The notes under the pieces are model-generated. The model worked only from the letters and a program-made list of their open reading frames with translations, was not told the DNA's origin and made no database searches. DNA of 64,000 bases, from the NCBI GenBank assembly GCA_013373425.1, contig JABXHW010000050.1, positions 25,916 to 89,915 of the forward strand, written 5' to 3'. The stretch is from Flavobacteriia bacterium. Its GTDB lineage: Bacteria > Bacteroidota > Bacteroidia > Flavobacteriales > Schleiferiaceae. The first letter of the stretch is position 1, and every line of letters begins with the position of its first letter. A program made the position numbers and the translations under genes. This document shows, in pieces, positions 18,201-26,919 of this stretch.

Positions 18201-20013
18201 TGTCTTGAGTAGCACATCCTTTAGATCGGATTACAAATTCAACGTCCTCTGCGTTGGAGTAAGAACAAAGACCATTGACTGGATTTTCGAAATTCACCAA
18301 TTCCATATCGATTGGATTTGGCTCGTAGATAGAGATATCATCGATTGCGATATCCTGCATATCACCGGAAGTACGCTTAACCCCCAAGAAGCGGAAGTTA
18401 ATGGTCTGACCTGCGTAATCCTCTAAAGGAACAATAGCAGTAGACCATGCATCATTCGAAGAAGTGTGCTGTGAACCTACATACTGAGATACGCCTTGAA
18501 CAAACTGTCCGGGTGTACCACCCGTACTTGTATCGATATCCACACGGATAAGACCACGTGGTGTATTGTTGAAGCTATTTCCATACATGTGATACTTGAA
18601 CTCTAGTACGGCACAAGTATTCGCTGGAAGGTCGAAACAAGGAGTGATGAGTGGTGAAGTATTTACACCGCTTCCACCTTGTGATGATTCTGTGTAGAGG
18701 TAGTTGCCTGAACCTGTGGTCGCATCTCCACTAGGTCCTGTATTCGCTGTACCCGTAGGTCCATTGATCACACTCCAGCCGTAACCAGCTTGCGCTGGTA
18801 GTGGTGTTACCTGCCAGTTTCTTCCAGAAGGAGGGTTACCCAATGGGAAGTTACCTCTGTGTGCAGAACCCGTATTTCCCGATCCTGAACCTGCCGTCCA
18901 AAGACCTGGGTTCTCGAAGCTTTCCGTGAATGGGAAATTCGCCACGATATACGGGAAACTGTTTGTAGATGTAGGTCCGCACTTCGCTGGTGGCGAAGGG
19001 TCAATCCAGAACTTTGCATATGGATCGGCAGCTGCCTGATCTGGGAAGCGCGCAATATTCGGACATGCACAGTCTTCAACATATACTTTCCATTCTACAG
19101 TGTCACCAACCACAAGGCCTGGGATAATGTAGAAATATTGAGATACCGCTGGACAAGTCGCACTCACAGCCGCAGTCATGAGTAGCGTAGTATCTGGCGC
19201 ACCATTGATGCTGTATGTAAGAAGTACGCTATCTACACCGGCACCTGCGTCACTCGCTTCAAGGCGAATTTCTTGGTTGCTCTGGTAGCGCGGCCCAACG
19301 GGTTGTCTTGCTGTAGAGAAACTCCAATCGATTTGTGGCGGTTGAAGTTCACAGGTAGAACCGATGATGTCGATGTTGTCCACATACCATCCTGCATAAG
19401 AAGCAGCGATATTCGGGTTAACATCCACCACTGCAAAACGAATCTGGCAGTGTGTGTAAGGATTCGTGGCGTTCACCATCAAGTTCGACAAGTCGAACGT
19501 TTCGTGCGCCCACCAGTTTGATGAAGGCGAGCTGTTGTTGAACGGATCCCAGTATGGGGATGCTGATGGGTTCGGGTAAGATCCTCCGTTGAAGTACACC
19601 GTAGAGTTGTAGCCTGGACTGGCACCCAAGTAAGCGCTGCCTGGGATAGATGTCCATGTGGCTCCACTATCTACCGAATACTGAACACGACCTTGTTGTA
19701 CGAGGTTCAACTTACAGATGTGGTCGAACTCCAAACGAACGTTGGTCAAGTTTACAGTGGAGAAGAAGTCGGTGTACAGATACTTGGTCTTGTTGATGGT
19801 ACGAACTCCGCGCATACTGTTCGGAGATGATACGCTCAAGTTTGAAGCCAAGTTCCAACCGCCCGTAATTACGTTTTGGTTGAGATTGTCCATTGTCGTC
19901 GTGGTGGTCTGGACAACCGTCGAATCGAAATTCTCGATGAATAAGTCGACCAACTGTGCGTGCGAAAAGTTAGCGACCAATAATAACCCAAGGGTGGGTA
20001 TCCATTTTCTCAT
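15253..20013 (-). CDS. Giant T9SS-secreted surface protein with repeated jelly-roll modules
   Basis: A 1586-residue secreted protein with an N-terminal signal peptide (cut after NFSHAQ) and a C-terminal sorting domain (QIFPNPADSYTDI, then ITNLLGQVI, then FTNGMYIANV). Between them are at least five repeats of a roughly 200-residue module. Each has a FEN or NFDS start, a YLYTDS or YLYTES strand, a FKYHMYG, YWYHMYG or FWHQMNG strand and a DIAIDDISI-type end. These are the choice-of-anchor-J/MAM-like jelly rolls common in Bacteroidota surface proteins. Spacer segments resemble CARDB-type domains (VNQPATKVIVQNYGEA). No catalytic residues are evident, so adhesion or carbohydrate binding is likelier than hydrolysis. 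It is monocistronic. Confidence 0.85.
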   Translation of the reverse strand: MRKWIPTLGLLLVANFSHAQLVDLFIENFDSTVVQTTTTTMDNLNQNVITGGWNLASNLSVSSPNSMRGVRTINKTKYLYTDFFSTVNLTNVRLEFDHICKLNLVQQGRVQYSVDSGATWTSIPGSAYLGASPGYNSTVYFNGGSYPNPSASPYWDPFNNSSPSSNWWAHETFDLSNLMVNATNPYTHCQIRFAVVDVNPNIAASYAGWYVDNIDIIGSTCELQPPQIDWSFSTARQPVGPRYQSNQEIRLEASDAGAGVDSVLLTYSINGAPDTTLLMTAAVSATCPAVSQYFYIIPGLVVGDTVEWKVYVEDCACPNIARFPDQAAADPYAKFWIDPSPPAKCGPTSTNSFPYIVANFPFTESFENPGLWTAGSGSGNTGSAHRGNFPLGNPPSGRNWQVTPLPAQAGYGWSVINGPTGTANTGPSGDATTGSGNYLYTESSQGGSGVNTSPLITPCFDLPANTCAVLEFKYHMYGNSFNNTPRGLIRVDIDTSTGGTPGQFVQGVSQYVGSQHTSSNDAWSTAIVPLEDYAGQTINFRFLGVKRTSGDMQDIAIDDISIYEPNPIDMELVNFENPVNGLCSYSNAEDVEFVIRSKGCATQDSIPVGFSVSLNGGTPVILTDVITDTMELGDVMNYIPVPKADLSQYGVFEIYAWVDMPGDGDNTNDTIGPLLIEHIQPVNSFPYVEDFDGAGWVYGNGTINNPGTYGNPDWLVLPPVNQADLAFVVGREVTEDFNTGPRRDFKGDGNYLYTDSRATGTNFARYELDRCVDLTNMTNPSISYWYHMYGANVNFIKVQYQLDGTTQWLDVPGSAVTSPQQTSTTDDWRWKRADLSAYVGGLVRLRIIVQSGGTGNATDAAIDNIMIWDEDGQTDVGAAIITSPNVVNMDAVNQPATKVIVQNYGEAAVSNVPLTVIVTDACDPSKTNTVNYTVPGPIAAHASTEVTLPNNPAYYTGVMHIQAYTGMASDANTWNDTVDYYPTAFKEINIPYLNENFDSCSYDTKGWFSQGGLKAWEHGTPQKGSWNAAFSAPSSWNVANNFDYQNLNEGLRVPPLVGFDTVVGAILRFRHRFDFSGGDGGRVEYFLNGSWNQFGFNSTQVGVNWYDVAGVPAFNGGEGWTGSSAGWKLAEFPLLIWNFNPNPLRLRYQLQTTGTTSGGRGWSIDDFNIIVPPQNSVSPIFGDTKEYLVVPNQPANIWARVQNTGEKVLRGYKIRYRIDNGTWSNWETVSEPNFFKGKVVRYNFTTPTGPMAPGPHTVDIQTSRPESAFDSIPKADNRPADDLFSFTFSVLPEVTPTRDSSNYCNDFEDPNAIPLVALHSYDKQLQHEWEFGNPTQPTLPGTYSGSNAWSVDLDSNYENLNESALHTPFFNLVPDSVYEFSFWHQMNGEQYHDGGAIEFSFNGGINWYTLGSVNPNGTWYNTTHVTSLNRLSGGWSGQFPWTKSVATFSVDTIGTVVFRWRFASDYTVESAGWTVDDFCFTITGNPPSTGPISIEELEPSAIGDLQIFPNPADSYTDINILSSVNGDAEISITNLLGQVIFSTNEKLSIGKNAVSVNTESFTNGMYIANVTINGEQRTLKFIVTHE

Positions 20014-20048
20014 ACTTAGTGTTTTAATGCGAGATACACTACGGGTAA

Positions 20049-20056
20049 CAAATATA
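20049..20056 (-). promoter_or_regulatory. -7 box upstream of the giant T9SS gene
   Basis: TATATTTG on the minus strand, a full match to TAnnTTTG, 35 nt before the ATG at 20013. No TTTG lies at the expected distance. Confidence 0.45.
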
Positions 20057-20074
20057 ACTATCTCATTGAGTCAG

Positions 20075-20096
20075 ACACTCACTTTTTTCTGAGTGT
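20075..20096. repeat. Inverted repeat between FAH gene and T9SS gene
   Basis: ACACTCA-CTTTTTTC-TGAGTGT is a perfect 7-bp stem with an 8-base loop. It lies between the stop of the FAH-family gene and the -7 box of the next gene. It lacks a U tract on the minus strand, so it may be a weak terminator or an operator. Confidence 0.5.
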
Positions 20097-20106
20097 TACT
20101 AAGAGT

Positions 20107-20721
20107 TTATTTAACGTCCACCGCGAACGCTTTTTTGCCTTCGATAAAGCCGACCAATTTGTCGTCTCTATTCACTCTTGCAACACCGGCTGGAGTACCT
20201 GTAAAAATAAGATCGCCTTGTCTTAATGTATAGTACGCAGAGAGATGTGAAATGAGGTCATTGACCGAGAAAATCATTTCACTGGTATTTCCAGATTGAC
20301 GAAGTGTGTCATTGACATCGAGTTGAATGTCAATATCTTGGATGCCTTTTCCCAAGCTCTCAAGCGTAAAGAATTTCCCTACAACAGCCGATCCATCGAA
20401 GCCTTTGGCCTTTTCCCAAGGGAGTCCTTTTGCCTTCAATTGTGATTGAACATCGCGTGCCGTGAAGTCGATTCCGACAGTAACTTCGTCGTAATACTTG
20501 TGTGCGAATTTTGGCGCAATGTGTTTACCAAGTCGATTGATTCTGACTACCAATTCCAACTCGTGATGAACATCTTCACTGAAATCTGGGATGAAAAAAG
20601 GTCGCCTCGGAACGAGAATAGAAGAGTCTGGCTTACTAAAGACCACCGGTTCGGTAGGAACCTCGTTCTTCAACTCTTTGGCGTGGTCGGCGTAATTACG
20701 ACCAATACATAAAATCTTCAT
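20107..20721 (-). CDS. Fumarylacetoacetate hydrolase family protein
   Basis: FAH-superfamily enzyme acting on acyl-pyruvate or oxaloacetate-like C-C bonds. The small 204-residue form with MKILCIGRNYADHAKEL at the N-terminus resembles FAHD1/YcgM acylpyruvases. Metal-binding acidic residues lie in HHELELVV (about residues 51-58). FTARDVQ, LPWEKAKGFD and IFTGTPAGV are conserved. Downstream comes the T9SS gene; upstream is the exonuclease gene 49 nt away. Natural substrate cannot be decided. Confidence 0.9.
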   Translation of the reverse strand: MKILCIGRNYADHAKELKNEVPTEPVVFSKPDSSILVPRRPFFIPDFSEDVHHELELVVRINRLGKHIAPKFAHKYYDEVTVGIDFTARDVQSQLKAKGLPWEKAKGFDGSAVVGKFFTLESLGKGIQDIDIQLDVNDTLRQSGNTSEMIFSVNDLISHLSAYYTLRQGDLIFTGTPAGVARVNRDDKLVGFIEGKKAFAVDVK

Positions 20722-20769
20722 GAAAGCCCTGTTTTAGCGGGCTGAAGATACACAATGGAGATTCACATC

Positions 20770-21534
20770 TCAAGACTTAAGTCCCTTGAGTTTGATGTTG
20801 GTGAGAATCTTCTTGGTATAAAGAGGAAAATCTGAATTCAAAATCCATCCGAAATACCCTGGATCCTTTGCGAGTACTTCTGCGACAAGCGTTCCCTTGT
20901 ATTTCCCGAAAGTGAAGAACTCACTTCCATTTTCATCATAGGCGATAAACCCGGCAAAGTCGGCTACTTTCTGGCGATTAGAGAATTCACTCAACCATTC
21001 GATATCGTTTTCCAGCTCCTCGTATTTCTCGATCTGAGCTAACAGAACTTCATACGTCGCTTCCACATCAGCCTCGGCACTGTGCGCATTTTCTAGGCTC
21101 TTGCCGCAGTAGAATTTGTAAGCTGCACTCAGTGTGCGCTGTTCCATTCTGTGGAAGATATTCTGAACGTCAACCGCCACGCGTTTCTGCATTTCGAAGT
21201 CGATGTCCACACGGAGGAACTCTTCAGCCAAAAGTGGGATGTCGAACTTGTTCGAATTGTAGCCACCTAGGTCACTATCCTTAATCATGTCGTACACACG
21301 ATGGGCGATGTCCTTGAAGAGGGGTGCATCCTTCACTTTTTCATCTGTAATTCCATGAATGGCTGAAGTCTCTGCTGGAATTGGAACTCCCGGATTTACG
21401 ATCCAGGTTCTGCTCTCTCTCTCGCCGTGCGGGTGAATCTTGAGTATCGAGATTTCAACGATTCTGTCTTTCACAACATTGGTGCCGGTGGTTTCAAGAT
21501 CGAAGAAGCAAATAGGGCGTTTGAGGTTGAGCAT
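20770..21534 (-). CDS. DEDD-type 3'-5' exonuclease (DnaQ-like)
   Basis: The 254-residue product begins with the ExoI motif FFDLETTGT (DxE), has ExoII GYNSNKFDIPLL and ExoIII HSAEADVEAT, so the metal-binding acidic residues of the DnaQ/DEDDh group are present. After the nuclease domain (1-175) comes a short C-terminal module (FGKYKGTLVAEV ... GYFGWIL) of the type found fused to exonucleases in Bacteroidota. It may proofread for DNA polymerase III or trim RNA/DNA ends independently; no polymerase contact motif was identified. Confidence 0.88.
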   Translation of the reverse strand: MLNLKRPICFFDLETTGTNVVKDRIVEISILKIHPHGERESRTWIVNPGVPIPAETSAIHGITDEKVKDAPLFKDIAHRVYDMIKDSDLGGYNSNKFDIPLLAEEFLRVDIDFEMQKRVAVDVQNIFHRMEQRTLSAAYKFYCGKSLENAHSAEADVEATYEVLLAQIEKYEELENDIEWLSEFSNRQKVADFAGFIAYDENGSEFFTFGKYKGTLVAEVLAKDPGYFGWILNSDFPLYTKKILTNIKLKGLKS

Positions 21535-21568
21535 AGTTGAGATTTGTTATCTGGAAGGATGTAAGTTC

Positions 21569-21598
21569 AAAAAAAAAGGGAGCATCAAGCCCCCTTTT
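21569..21598 (-). terminator. Terminator of the E2 acyltransferase gene
   Basis: On the minus strand AAAAGGGGGCTTGATGCTCCC followed by TTTTTTTT, just after the E2 stop. Confidence 0.8.
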
Positions 21599-21604
21599 GG
21601 TATA

Positions 21605-22948
21605 TTAAAACTCGCGGTTCGGATCCCACTGTTCGAGATAGTCGGCTACCCGTCTTACAAACATTCCTCCGAGCGCACCATCTACAACACGGTGGTCGTA
21701 GCTGTGTGAGAGGAACATCTTGTGACGAATCGCGATCACATCTCCGTCTGGTGTTTCTAAAACGGATGGTTTCTTTTGAATAGAACCTACTGCCATAATT
21801 GCCACTTGTGGCTGGTTGATGATAGGTGTTCCAAGTACGTTACCGAATGAACCAACATTGGTTAGAGTATAGGTGCCGTCTTTGATTTCATCTGGAGACA
21901 ACTTGTTCGCTCTCGCCCGGTTGGCCAAGTCGTTTACTTGCTTGGTCAATCCTACCAAATTCAATTGATCGGCATTCTTAATTACAGGAACAATCAAGTT
22001 GCCTGATGGAAGGGCTGCTGCCATTCCAATGTTGATTGGCTTGTGCTTGATAAGCTTGTCGCCATCTACAGAAACATTGATGTTCGGGAAATCTTTAATC
22101 GCTTTAACCAAGGCTTCGATGAAGATAGGAGTGAAGGTGATTTTCTCGCCTTCGCGGTCCATGAATTCTTTCTTCACCTTGTTTCTCCAATTCACGATGT
22201 TGGTTACATCGGCTTCAACAAAGCTTGTTACGTGAGGGGACACGTGCTTACTCATCACCATGTGGTCGGAGATAAGCTTACGCATGCGGTCCATTTCAAC
22301 GATCTCGTCACCTGGGAAGACAGGAATAGTACCTGTGTATTTCGGCATTCCTCCGCCTTGCGCAGGTGCAGCAGCAGCCGCTGGCTTGGCCGCAGGAGCA
22401 GCTGCCGGCTTTGCTGGAGCACTACCACGATTCTCGAGGTAGTTCAAAATATCATGCTTGGTAACGCGGCCTTCAGAACCTGATCCGTCGATAGAATCGA
22501 GTTCGGCCTGACCAATACCTTCTTTTTCTGCAATGCTTCGAACGAGTGGTGAGTAGAAGCGACCGTTGCTTTCACGGGAAATACTTCCAGCAGCTTCCAT
22601 TGCATCATCTACGCGTTGCGCAGCTTCAGCTGCAGCCTCTTTAACAGCAGGCTCTGACTTTGCAGGAGCTTCTGTCTTTGGAGCCTCACTCGCAGGAGCG
22701 TCGCCACCCTCTGTTTCAATGATAGCAATTACTTCGCCTACTTGCACTACGTCGTTCTCACCGAATTTCTTCTCAACAAGCTTTCCTTCTACTGGAGAAG
22801 GAACTTCGCTGTCGACTTTGTCAGTGGCGATTTCGAGTACCGATTCCTCGATATCAATCGAGTCGCCCTCGTCTTTAAGCCAATTGATGATTGTAGCTTC
22901 TGCTACACTTTCGCCCATCTTGGGCATGATCAATTCATACTGAGCCAT
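21605..22948 (-). CDS. Dihydrolipoamide acyltransferase (E2) of a 2-oxo acid dehydrogenase complex
   Basis: Core subunit passing acyl groups from lipoyl to CoA. Residues 1-76 form a lipoyl domain with the modified lysine Lys44 in ATDKVDSEVP. An Ala/Pro/Lys-rich linker (about 80-115) follows, then a peripheral subunit-binding domain (SPLVRSIAEKEGI, about 135-170) and a second Ala/Pro linker. The catalytic domain (about 205-447) carries DHRVVDGALGG (His419). The E2 is probably of pyruvate, branched-chain or 2-oxoglutarate type. The single lipoyl domain and the FVEADVTNI segment fit branched-chain/2-oxoglutarate-like enzymes best, but E1 and E3 are not adjacent. CGAAGGTA (TACCTTCG on the minus strand) at 22973-22980 may be the promoter -7 box. 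Confidence 0.92.
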   Translation of the reverse strand: MAQYELIMPKMGESVAEATIINWLKDEGDSIDIEESVLEIATDKVDSEVPSPVEGKLVEKKFGENDVVQVGEVIAIIETEGGDAPASEAPKTEAPAKSEPAVKEAAAEAAQRVDDAMEAAGSISRESNGRFYSPLVRSIAEKEGIGQAELDSIDGSGSEGRVTKHDILNYLENRGSAPAKPAAAPAAKPAAAAAPAQGGGMPKYTGTIPVFPGDEIVEMDRMRKLISDHMVMSKHVSPHVTSFVEADVTNIVNWRNKVKKEFMDREGEKITFTPIFIEALVKAIKDFPNINVSVDGDKLIKHKPINIGMAAALPSGNLIVPVIKNADQLNLVGLTKQVNDLANRARANKLSPDEIKDGTYTLTNVGSFGNVLGTPIINQPQVAIMAVGSIQKKPSVLETPDGDVIAIRHKMFLSHSYDHRVVDGALGGMFVRRVADYLEQWDPNREF

Positions 22949-23032
22949 AGGATGCGTTCTTTTTCGCGACTGCGAAGGTAATAAAAAGGTAGCCTTGAAG
23001 TATGGCTTTTTACAACGACTTCAATTCTCGGT

Positions 23033-24925
23033 TCAACGTTTAACACCAAAACGAAGATATCGAATAAGTGTTCGTGCATCGAGGTTTACGTCGGAGGTAG
23101 CCGCATAGGTTTTGTCGACCTTCGGGGCTAAGGAATTGTCCGATAAGTGTTTAATGGGAACAACAGCTTTTCGGATTTGGGGTAAGTCGCGCCCATCTCC
23201 TGAGTATCCTATCCACGTTTTAAGTCCGGCCAGCACGGCAAATGAATTCCACCAAAGCAGATTAAATCGTGGAGCCCAAATCGCGAATGGGGTTAGAATC
23301 CAAAGAAACACGACCACAACAACGTCGAATGTGCGCTTACTTCTGCGTACATCCCCTTTACTCAATTCGAATACTTCCTGGGCCGTAGCTTTTCCTTGAG
23401 TGTGAATGCTACTGCTTCCTATCATCCAGCCTTCACTTGGATAAGCAATTTGAAACTTAATCCCCTTGTGTGAATTGTGAGTGATGCATTCGATAATCTC
23501 CTTGTAGGAAAGTTGCTCAGCATCAAAAATGAGCTCGTTTATGTCCAATAGCTCACATTGCGATTCAATTGCGCCTGCATTCAATTTTTCAAACAGGTTG
23601 AGTTTACTTTCTTCCTTGGCCATTGAGCGGATAGCGGAAGCGCCCTCTTGACTGCCGATATATCCCACACGCCTTTGTCCAGATCGCCAGAAGCCCAAGC
23701 CAAGTGTAGGGAAGAAGCTCAACACTAATCGAATGAAGAAAACTCCGAAAGTCATCCAAACTCCACCGAGGACAATCAGTGCGCGAGAGAATCTGTATTC
23801 TTCAGGACTAAGTGCGTATGCTCCGAAGATGATACTGATACCGAGTAGTAATCCGGTTATAATGCGATTGAGCTGAATGGGTTTGCGATAGCCACCGATT
23901 ACAGTGATGCCCAATAAATAGAGTAGGCCGTAAATGGGAGTAATCCCCAATTTGTAGAACTCAGGGTAACTACCTCCTTCAATAAACCTATGGTTGGACT
24001 CCCAATAGCCAATCAACAGCTGCATGCCGCCGACGAAAAGTGCTAAATCGAGGAGAGGGAGCGTGGTTCGCTTGATGATGCGCTTGACAACGCTGAGACC
24101 TGCTCTCAGGTAAATGGCGAATCGGATGAGTAAACTAAATACACGTGCATAGCCTTTGGACAAATGCTTTTTTGCAAAGATGAGCATGGCGTTGTAGAAC
24201 ATGAACACGTAGTTCAAGCTCCCCTTCTTAGTACTCTCGCCTTTGTAGTGAATAATCGGTGAGTCGGCTAGATAATGAACTTCATACCCCGCCTTTTCAA
24301 CGGAATAGCTGAGGTCGATATCTTCTCCATACATAAAGTACGTCTCATCCAAGCCACCGGCTTTCTCCCAAGCTTCTCGCTTCATCAGCATATATGCACC
24401 GGCGAGAATCTCAACTCGGTGGCTCGACTGTGCATCGAGGTGCCCCATGTGATACTTGGCGAACTTCTTCGACTTAGGGAAGAGGCTGCTTAATCCGAAA
24501 ATCTTATAAAAAGCCACCCAAGGAGTGGGCAATCCACGTTTCGATTCTGGAAGATATTCCCCCGATCCATCGTGCATCTTGATACCAAGTGCTCCACACT
24601 TCGGGTGTGTAGTCATGTATTCCAAAGCCACCTTCAGATTGTCTTCAGGCAAAATGGTGTCTGGGTTGAGAAGTAAAACGTAATCGCTCTTAGAATCATT
24701 AGCAGCTTGGTTATTCGCGGTTGCGAAGCCAACATTTTTCTTGTTCTCGATGGTTTTCACCCATGGGAATCGATCGGCAACCATGGCCATCGAATCGTCG
24801 GACGAATCATTATCCACTACCCAAACTTCAGCGTCCAATCCATCAATAGCCTTCTCCACTGAGCGCAAGCATTGCTCAAGGAAGTAGCGAACATTGTAAT
24901 TGACAATGATGATGGACAGTTTCAA
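23033..24925 (-). CDS. Family 2 glycosyltransferase fused to a membrane and sugar-transferase-like region
   Basis: Residues 1-260 are a GT2 (rhamnosyl/galactofuranosyl-like) domain: SIIIVNYNVRYFLEQCL, VDNDSSDDS, LLLNPDTIL (DxD-like) and GEDIDLSYSVEKAG. Residues about 265-420 hold four to five membrane segments. Residues 425-630 look like a worn-down polyprenyl-phosphate sugar transferase: a soluble Rossmann-like part (RRVGYIGSQE), then KRTFDVVVVVFLWIL and KTWIGYSG, but without the catalytic loop of that family. It likely adds a sugar to a lipid-linked glycan at the inner membrane. Its start overlaps the stop of the next gene (24922) by 4 bp, so the pair is coupled. Confidence 0.8.
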   Translation of the reverse strand: MKLSIIIVNYNVRYFLEQCLRSVEKAIDGLDAEVWVVDNDSSDDSMAMVADRFPWVKTIENKKNVGFATANNQAANDSKSDYVLLLNPDTILPEDNLKVALEYMTTHPKCGALGIKMHDGSGEYLPESKRGLPTPWVAFYKIFGLSSLFPKSKKFAKYHMGHLDAQSSHRVEILAGAYMLMKREAWEKAGGLDETYFMYGEDIDLSYSVEKAGYEVHYLADSPIIHYKGESTKKGSLNYVFMFYNAMLIFAKKHLSKGYARVFSLLIRFAIYLRAGLSVVKRIIKRTTLPLLDLALFVGGMQLLIGYWESNHRFIEGGSYPEFYKLGITPIYGLLYLLGITVIGGYRKPIQLNRIITGLLLGISIIFGAYALSPEEYRFSRALIVLGGVWMTFGVFFIRLVLSFFPTLGLGFWRSGQRRVGYIGSQEGASAIRSMAKEESKLNLFEKLNAGAIESQCELLDINELIFDAEQLSYKEIIECITHNSHKGIKFQIAYPSEGWMIGSSSIHTQGKATAQEVFELSKGDVRRSKRTFDVVVVVFLWILTPFAIWAPRFNLLWWNSFAVLAGLKTWIGYSGDGRDLPQIRKAVVPIKHLSDNSLAPKVDKTYAATSDVNLDARTLIRYLRFGVKR

Positions 24926-26298
24926 GGCGCTGTATTGATGAGTGGTTTACCGTAACGTGCAAGCAGGTCGTGACCGTATCTCTGCTCGTTGAATATCTCC
25001 GCTTCAGGGGTGAAAAATATGGACTTTCCTTCACGCAGCGCAGTCATGATCTGATTTTCATCCGCATAGTACACATACTCGATGTTCATCGTCAACCGAT
25101 CTAATGGATACTTGAAGTGCGCCATTTGAAGAAAGGGATACCACCAGCCTGTAACCACAAACGCCTCTCCTTCAATTTGATGCATTTCCCCCATTAGCTT
25201 CAAAACCGTTGCTTCCTTATTGTCCATTTTGGCTGCAACGTCAGGGAAGAAAAGTTGAATTCCTAAAGTCTGACCACCTGCTGGAATCGAAATGTCTACT
25301 TGTTCATCTGGAATGCCTCTGTATTCATCTACTAAGTCGGTTCCTAAGAATAGAGGATTCAAAAACAGAAGCGCAAAGCTTAACTTCAGGAATAGTGGTC
25401 GGCCGTTCACGATAACTAAACCGACTATCAGAACAGTGAACGGTAGGAGGAAAGCTGATTTTTCCGGCAATGCAATGAACAATCCGAGGGAGAAGAGGAA
25501 AGCAAGTGCATAGGCGGCGAATGGTAGGTCGATTCTTTTAATAACCCTCGACCAATGTACTCCCAAAAGCCCAATGCAAATTCCTAACAATCCAAGGATT
25601 CCCCAAACGCCAATAGTCCCCTTGTAAATGATCTTTAATAGAGGTGGATAAGGCAGTTCGTAGGTGTCGAAGAACTCAAATCCTAATAATTGATATACAG
25701 GGATATACGCTACTGCACTTAATGCAAAAGTGAATAAAGAGAAGTAGATGGATTGAAGGAGAGAGTTTCGATCCCAAATCAGCAAGAAAATGGGAAGTCC
25801 AAAGATGAGATTGGGAATTCGCAATCCAGTGGATATGGCAAGGAATACAGCACCGAGTAGCCAGTTTCCCTTTTGACCAAAATTCCATGCGGCCACGAGT
25901 GTTCCAAGCGACAATGTGTACTCCATCGTTTCACCCAGTGAAAAGCGCATTACTGGAATCATGAGAGCGCCCAAGAACAGGAATGAATTCTCCGGACTAA
26001 CTCCATGACGTTCGAGAATCTGTCGGCCAAATATACCTGTCAATACCATTCCGAGTCCGACGAAAATAGGCCACATCAATTGACGGATGGGCCAGGTGGT
26101 TCCAAGTAAAAATTCGAAAATAGGATGACCTGGAAGTCGGGAGATATGATACTCTCCCGAACTGTAGATTTCGTAGGCAGTATACGCGGCCGTCAGACTG
26201 TCTTCTTCAACTCCATAACCATTGCGGAAGATGCCAAAGACGTGCAGGCCGACCCATAGCAGGAGTAGAGGGATATAGAATTTCGAAATCGCTTTCAC
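24922..26298 (-). CDS. Polytopic membrane protein, GT-C glycosyltransferase-like
   Basis: 458 residues with about ten to eleven hydrophobic segments. The first periplasmic loop is acidic (GYGVEEDSLTAAY), followed by an aromatic/Pro stretch GHPIFEFLLG. This resembles the position and composition of the catalytic loop in GT-C (dolichyl-phosphate-sugar dependent) transferases. A soluble C-terminal part from about residue 340 has no recognisable motif. It is coupled to the GT2 gene, and its own start overlaps the recR stop by 1 bp. A joint role in surface glycan or glycoprotein building is inferred from the pairing. Confidence 0.6.
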   Translation of the reverse strand: MKAISKFYIPLLLLWVGLHVFGIFRNGYGVEEDSLTAAYTAYEIYSSGEYHISRLPGHPIFEFLLGTTWPIRQLMWPIFVGLGMVLTGIFGRQILERHGVSPENSFLFLGALMIPVMRFSLGETMEYTLSLGTLVAAWNFGQKGNWLLGAVFLAISTGLRIPNLIFGLPIFLLIWDRNSLLQSIYFSLFTFALSAVAYIPVYQLLGFEFFDTYELPYPPLLKIIYKGTIGVWGILGLLGICIGLLGVHWSRVIKRIDLPFAAYALAFLFSLGLFIALPEKSAFLLPFTVLIVGLVIVNGRPLFLKLSFALLFLNPLFLGTDLVDEYRGIPDEQVDISIPAGGQTLGIQLFFPDVAAKMDNKEATVLKLMGEMHQIEGEAFVVTGWWYPFLQMAHFKYPLDRLTMNIEYVYYADENQIMTALREGKSIFFTPEAEIFNEQRYGHDLLARYGKPLINTAP

Positions 26299-26915
26299 TA
26301 CGACTTCAAGCTTTGTTCATAAGGCACGCGCTGTTGGAGCGACCTACCCAATGTGATTTCATCGGCGTACTCAAGGGCATCACCCACAGCAAGTCCGCGT
26401 GCAATGGTGGATACGTTCATTTCCAAGCCTTCAAGTTTCTTGTAGATGTAGAATGTTGTGGTATCGCCTTCCATGTTTGAGCTCAAGGCGAAGATTACTT
26501 CCTTGACCTCATCACCCTGAATTCTCCCGACTAAATCGGAAATATTGAGATCTGTTGGTCCAATTCCCTCCATTGGGGAAATGAGTCCTCCAAGAACATG
26601 GTACAATCCTCTATACTGACTGGTCTGTTCGATGGCCAGAACATCTCTAATGTCTTCAACAATGCACAGGAGTGAAGCATCTCGCTTTGGATCTGCGCAA
26701 ATCTGGCAGATCTCTGTGTCACTGATGTTATGGCACTTAGAGCAATAGATCACATCGTCCACCAAGTGGTTTACTGCCTCTGTGAATTGATGGATATCTT
26801 CTTTTTCCTGTCTGAGCATGTGAAGAGCCAGACGAAGCGCCGTACGCTGACCGATTCCCGGTAGCTTGGCGATTTCACGAATGGCATTCTCAAGAACTTT
26901 TGAGGAGTGTTGCAT
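26298..26915 (-). CDS. recR: Recombination mediator RecR
   Basis: Part of the RecFOR system that loads RecA at single-strand gaps. The 205 residues contain the helix-hairpin-helix (LPGIGQRTALRLALH), the four-cysteine zinc finger (CSKCHNISDTEICQIC) and the Toprim region (CIVEDIRDVLAIE, then GVGDALEYADE-like). recF is also in this window at 52709. It leads a three-gene run with the two glycosyltransferase genes. TATCTTTG ends 4 nt before its ATG. Confidence 0.96.
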   Translation of the reverse strand: MQHSSKVLENAIREIAKLPGIGQRTALRLALHMLRQEKEDIHQFTEAVNHLVDDVIYCSKCHNISDTEICQICADPKRDASLLCIVEDIRDVLAIEQTSQYRGLYHVLGGLISPMEGIGPTDLNISDLVGRIQGDEVKEVIFALSSNMEGDTTTFYIYKKLEGLEMNVSTIARGLAVGDALEYADEITLGRSLQQRVPYEQSLKS

Positions 26916-26919
26916 GAAG

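Noticed and set aside
17653-18426. 257-codon + strand ORF opposite the giant T9SS gene
   Set aside because: Translation is low-complexity shadow of the antisense frame (Val/Thr/Ile-rich, no motif), while the opposite frame has signal peptide, repeats and sorting domain.
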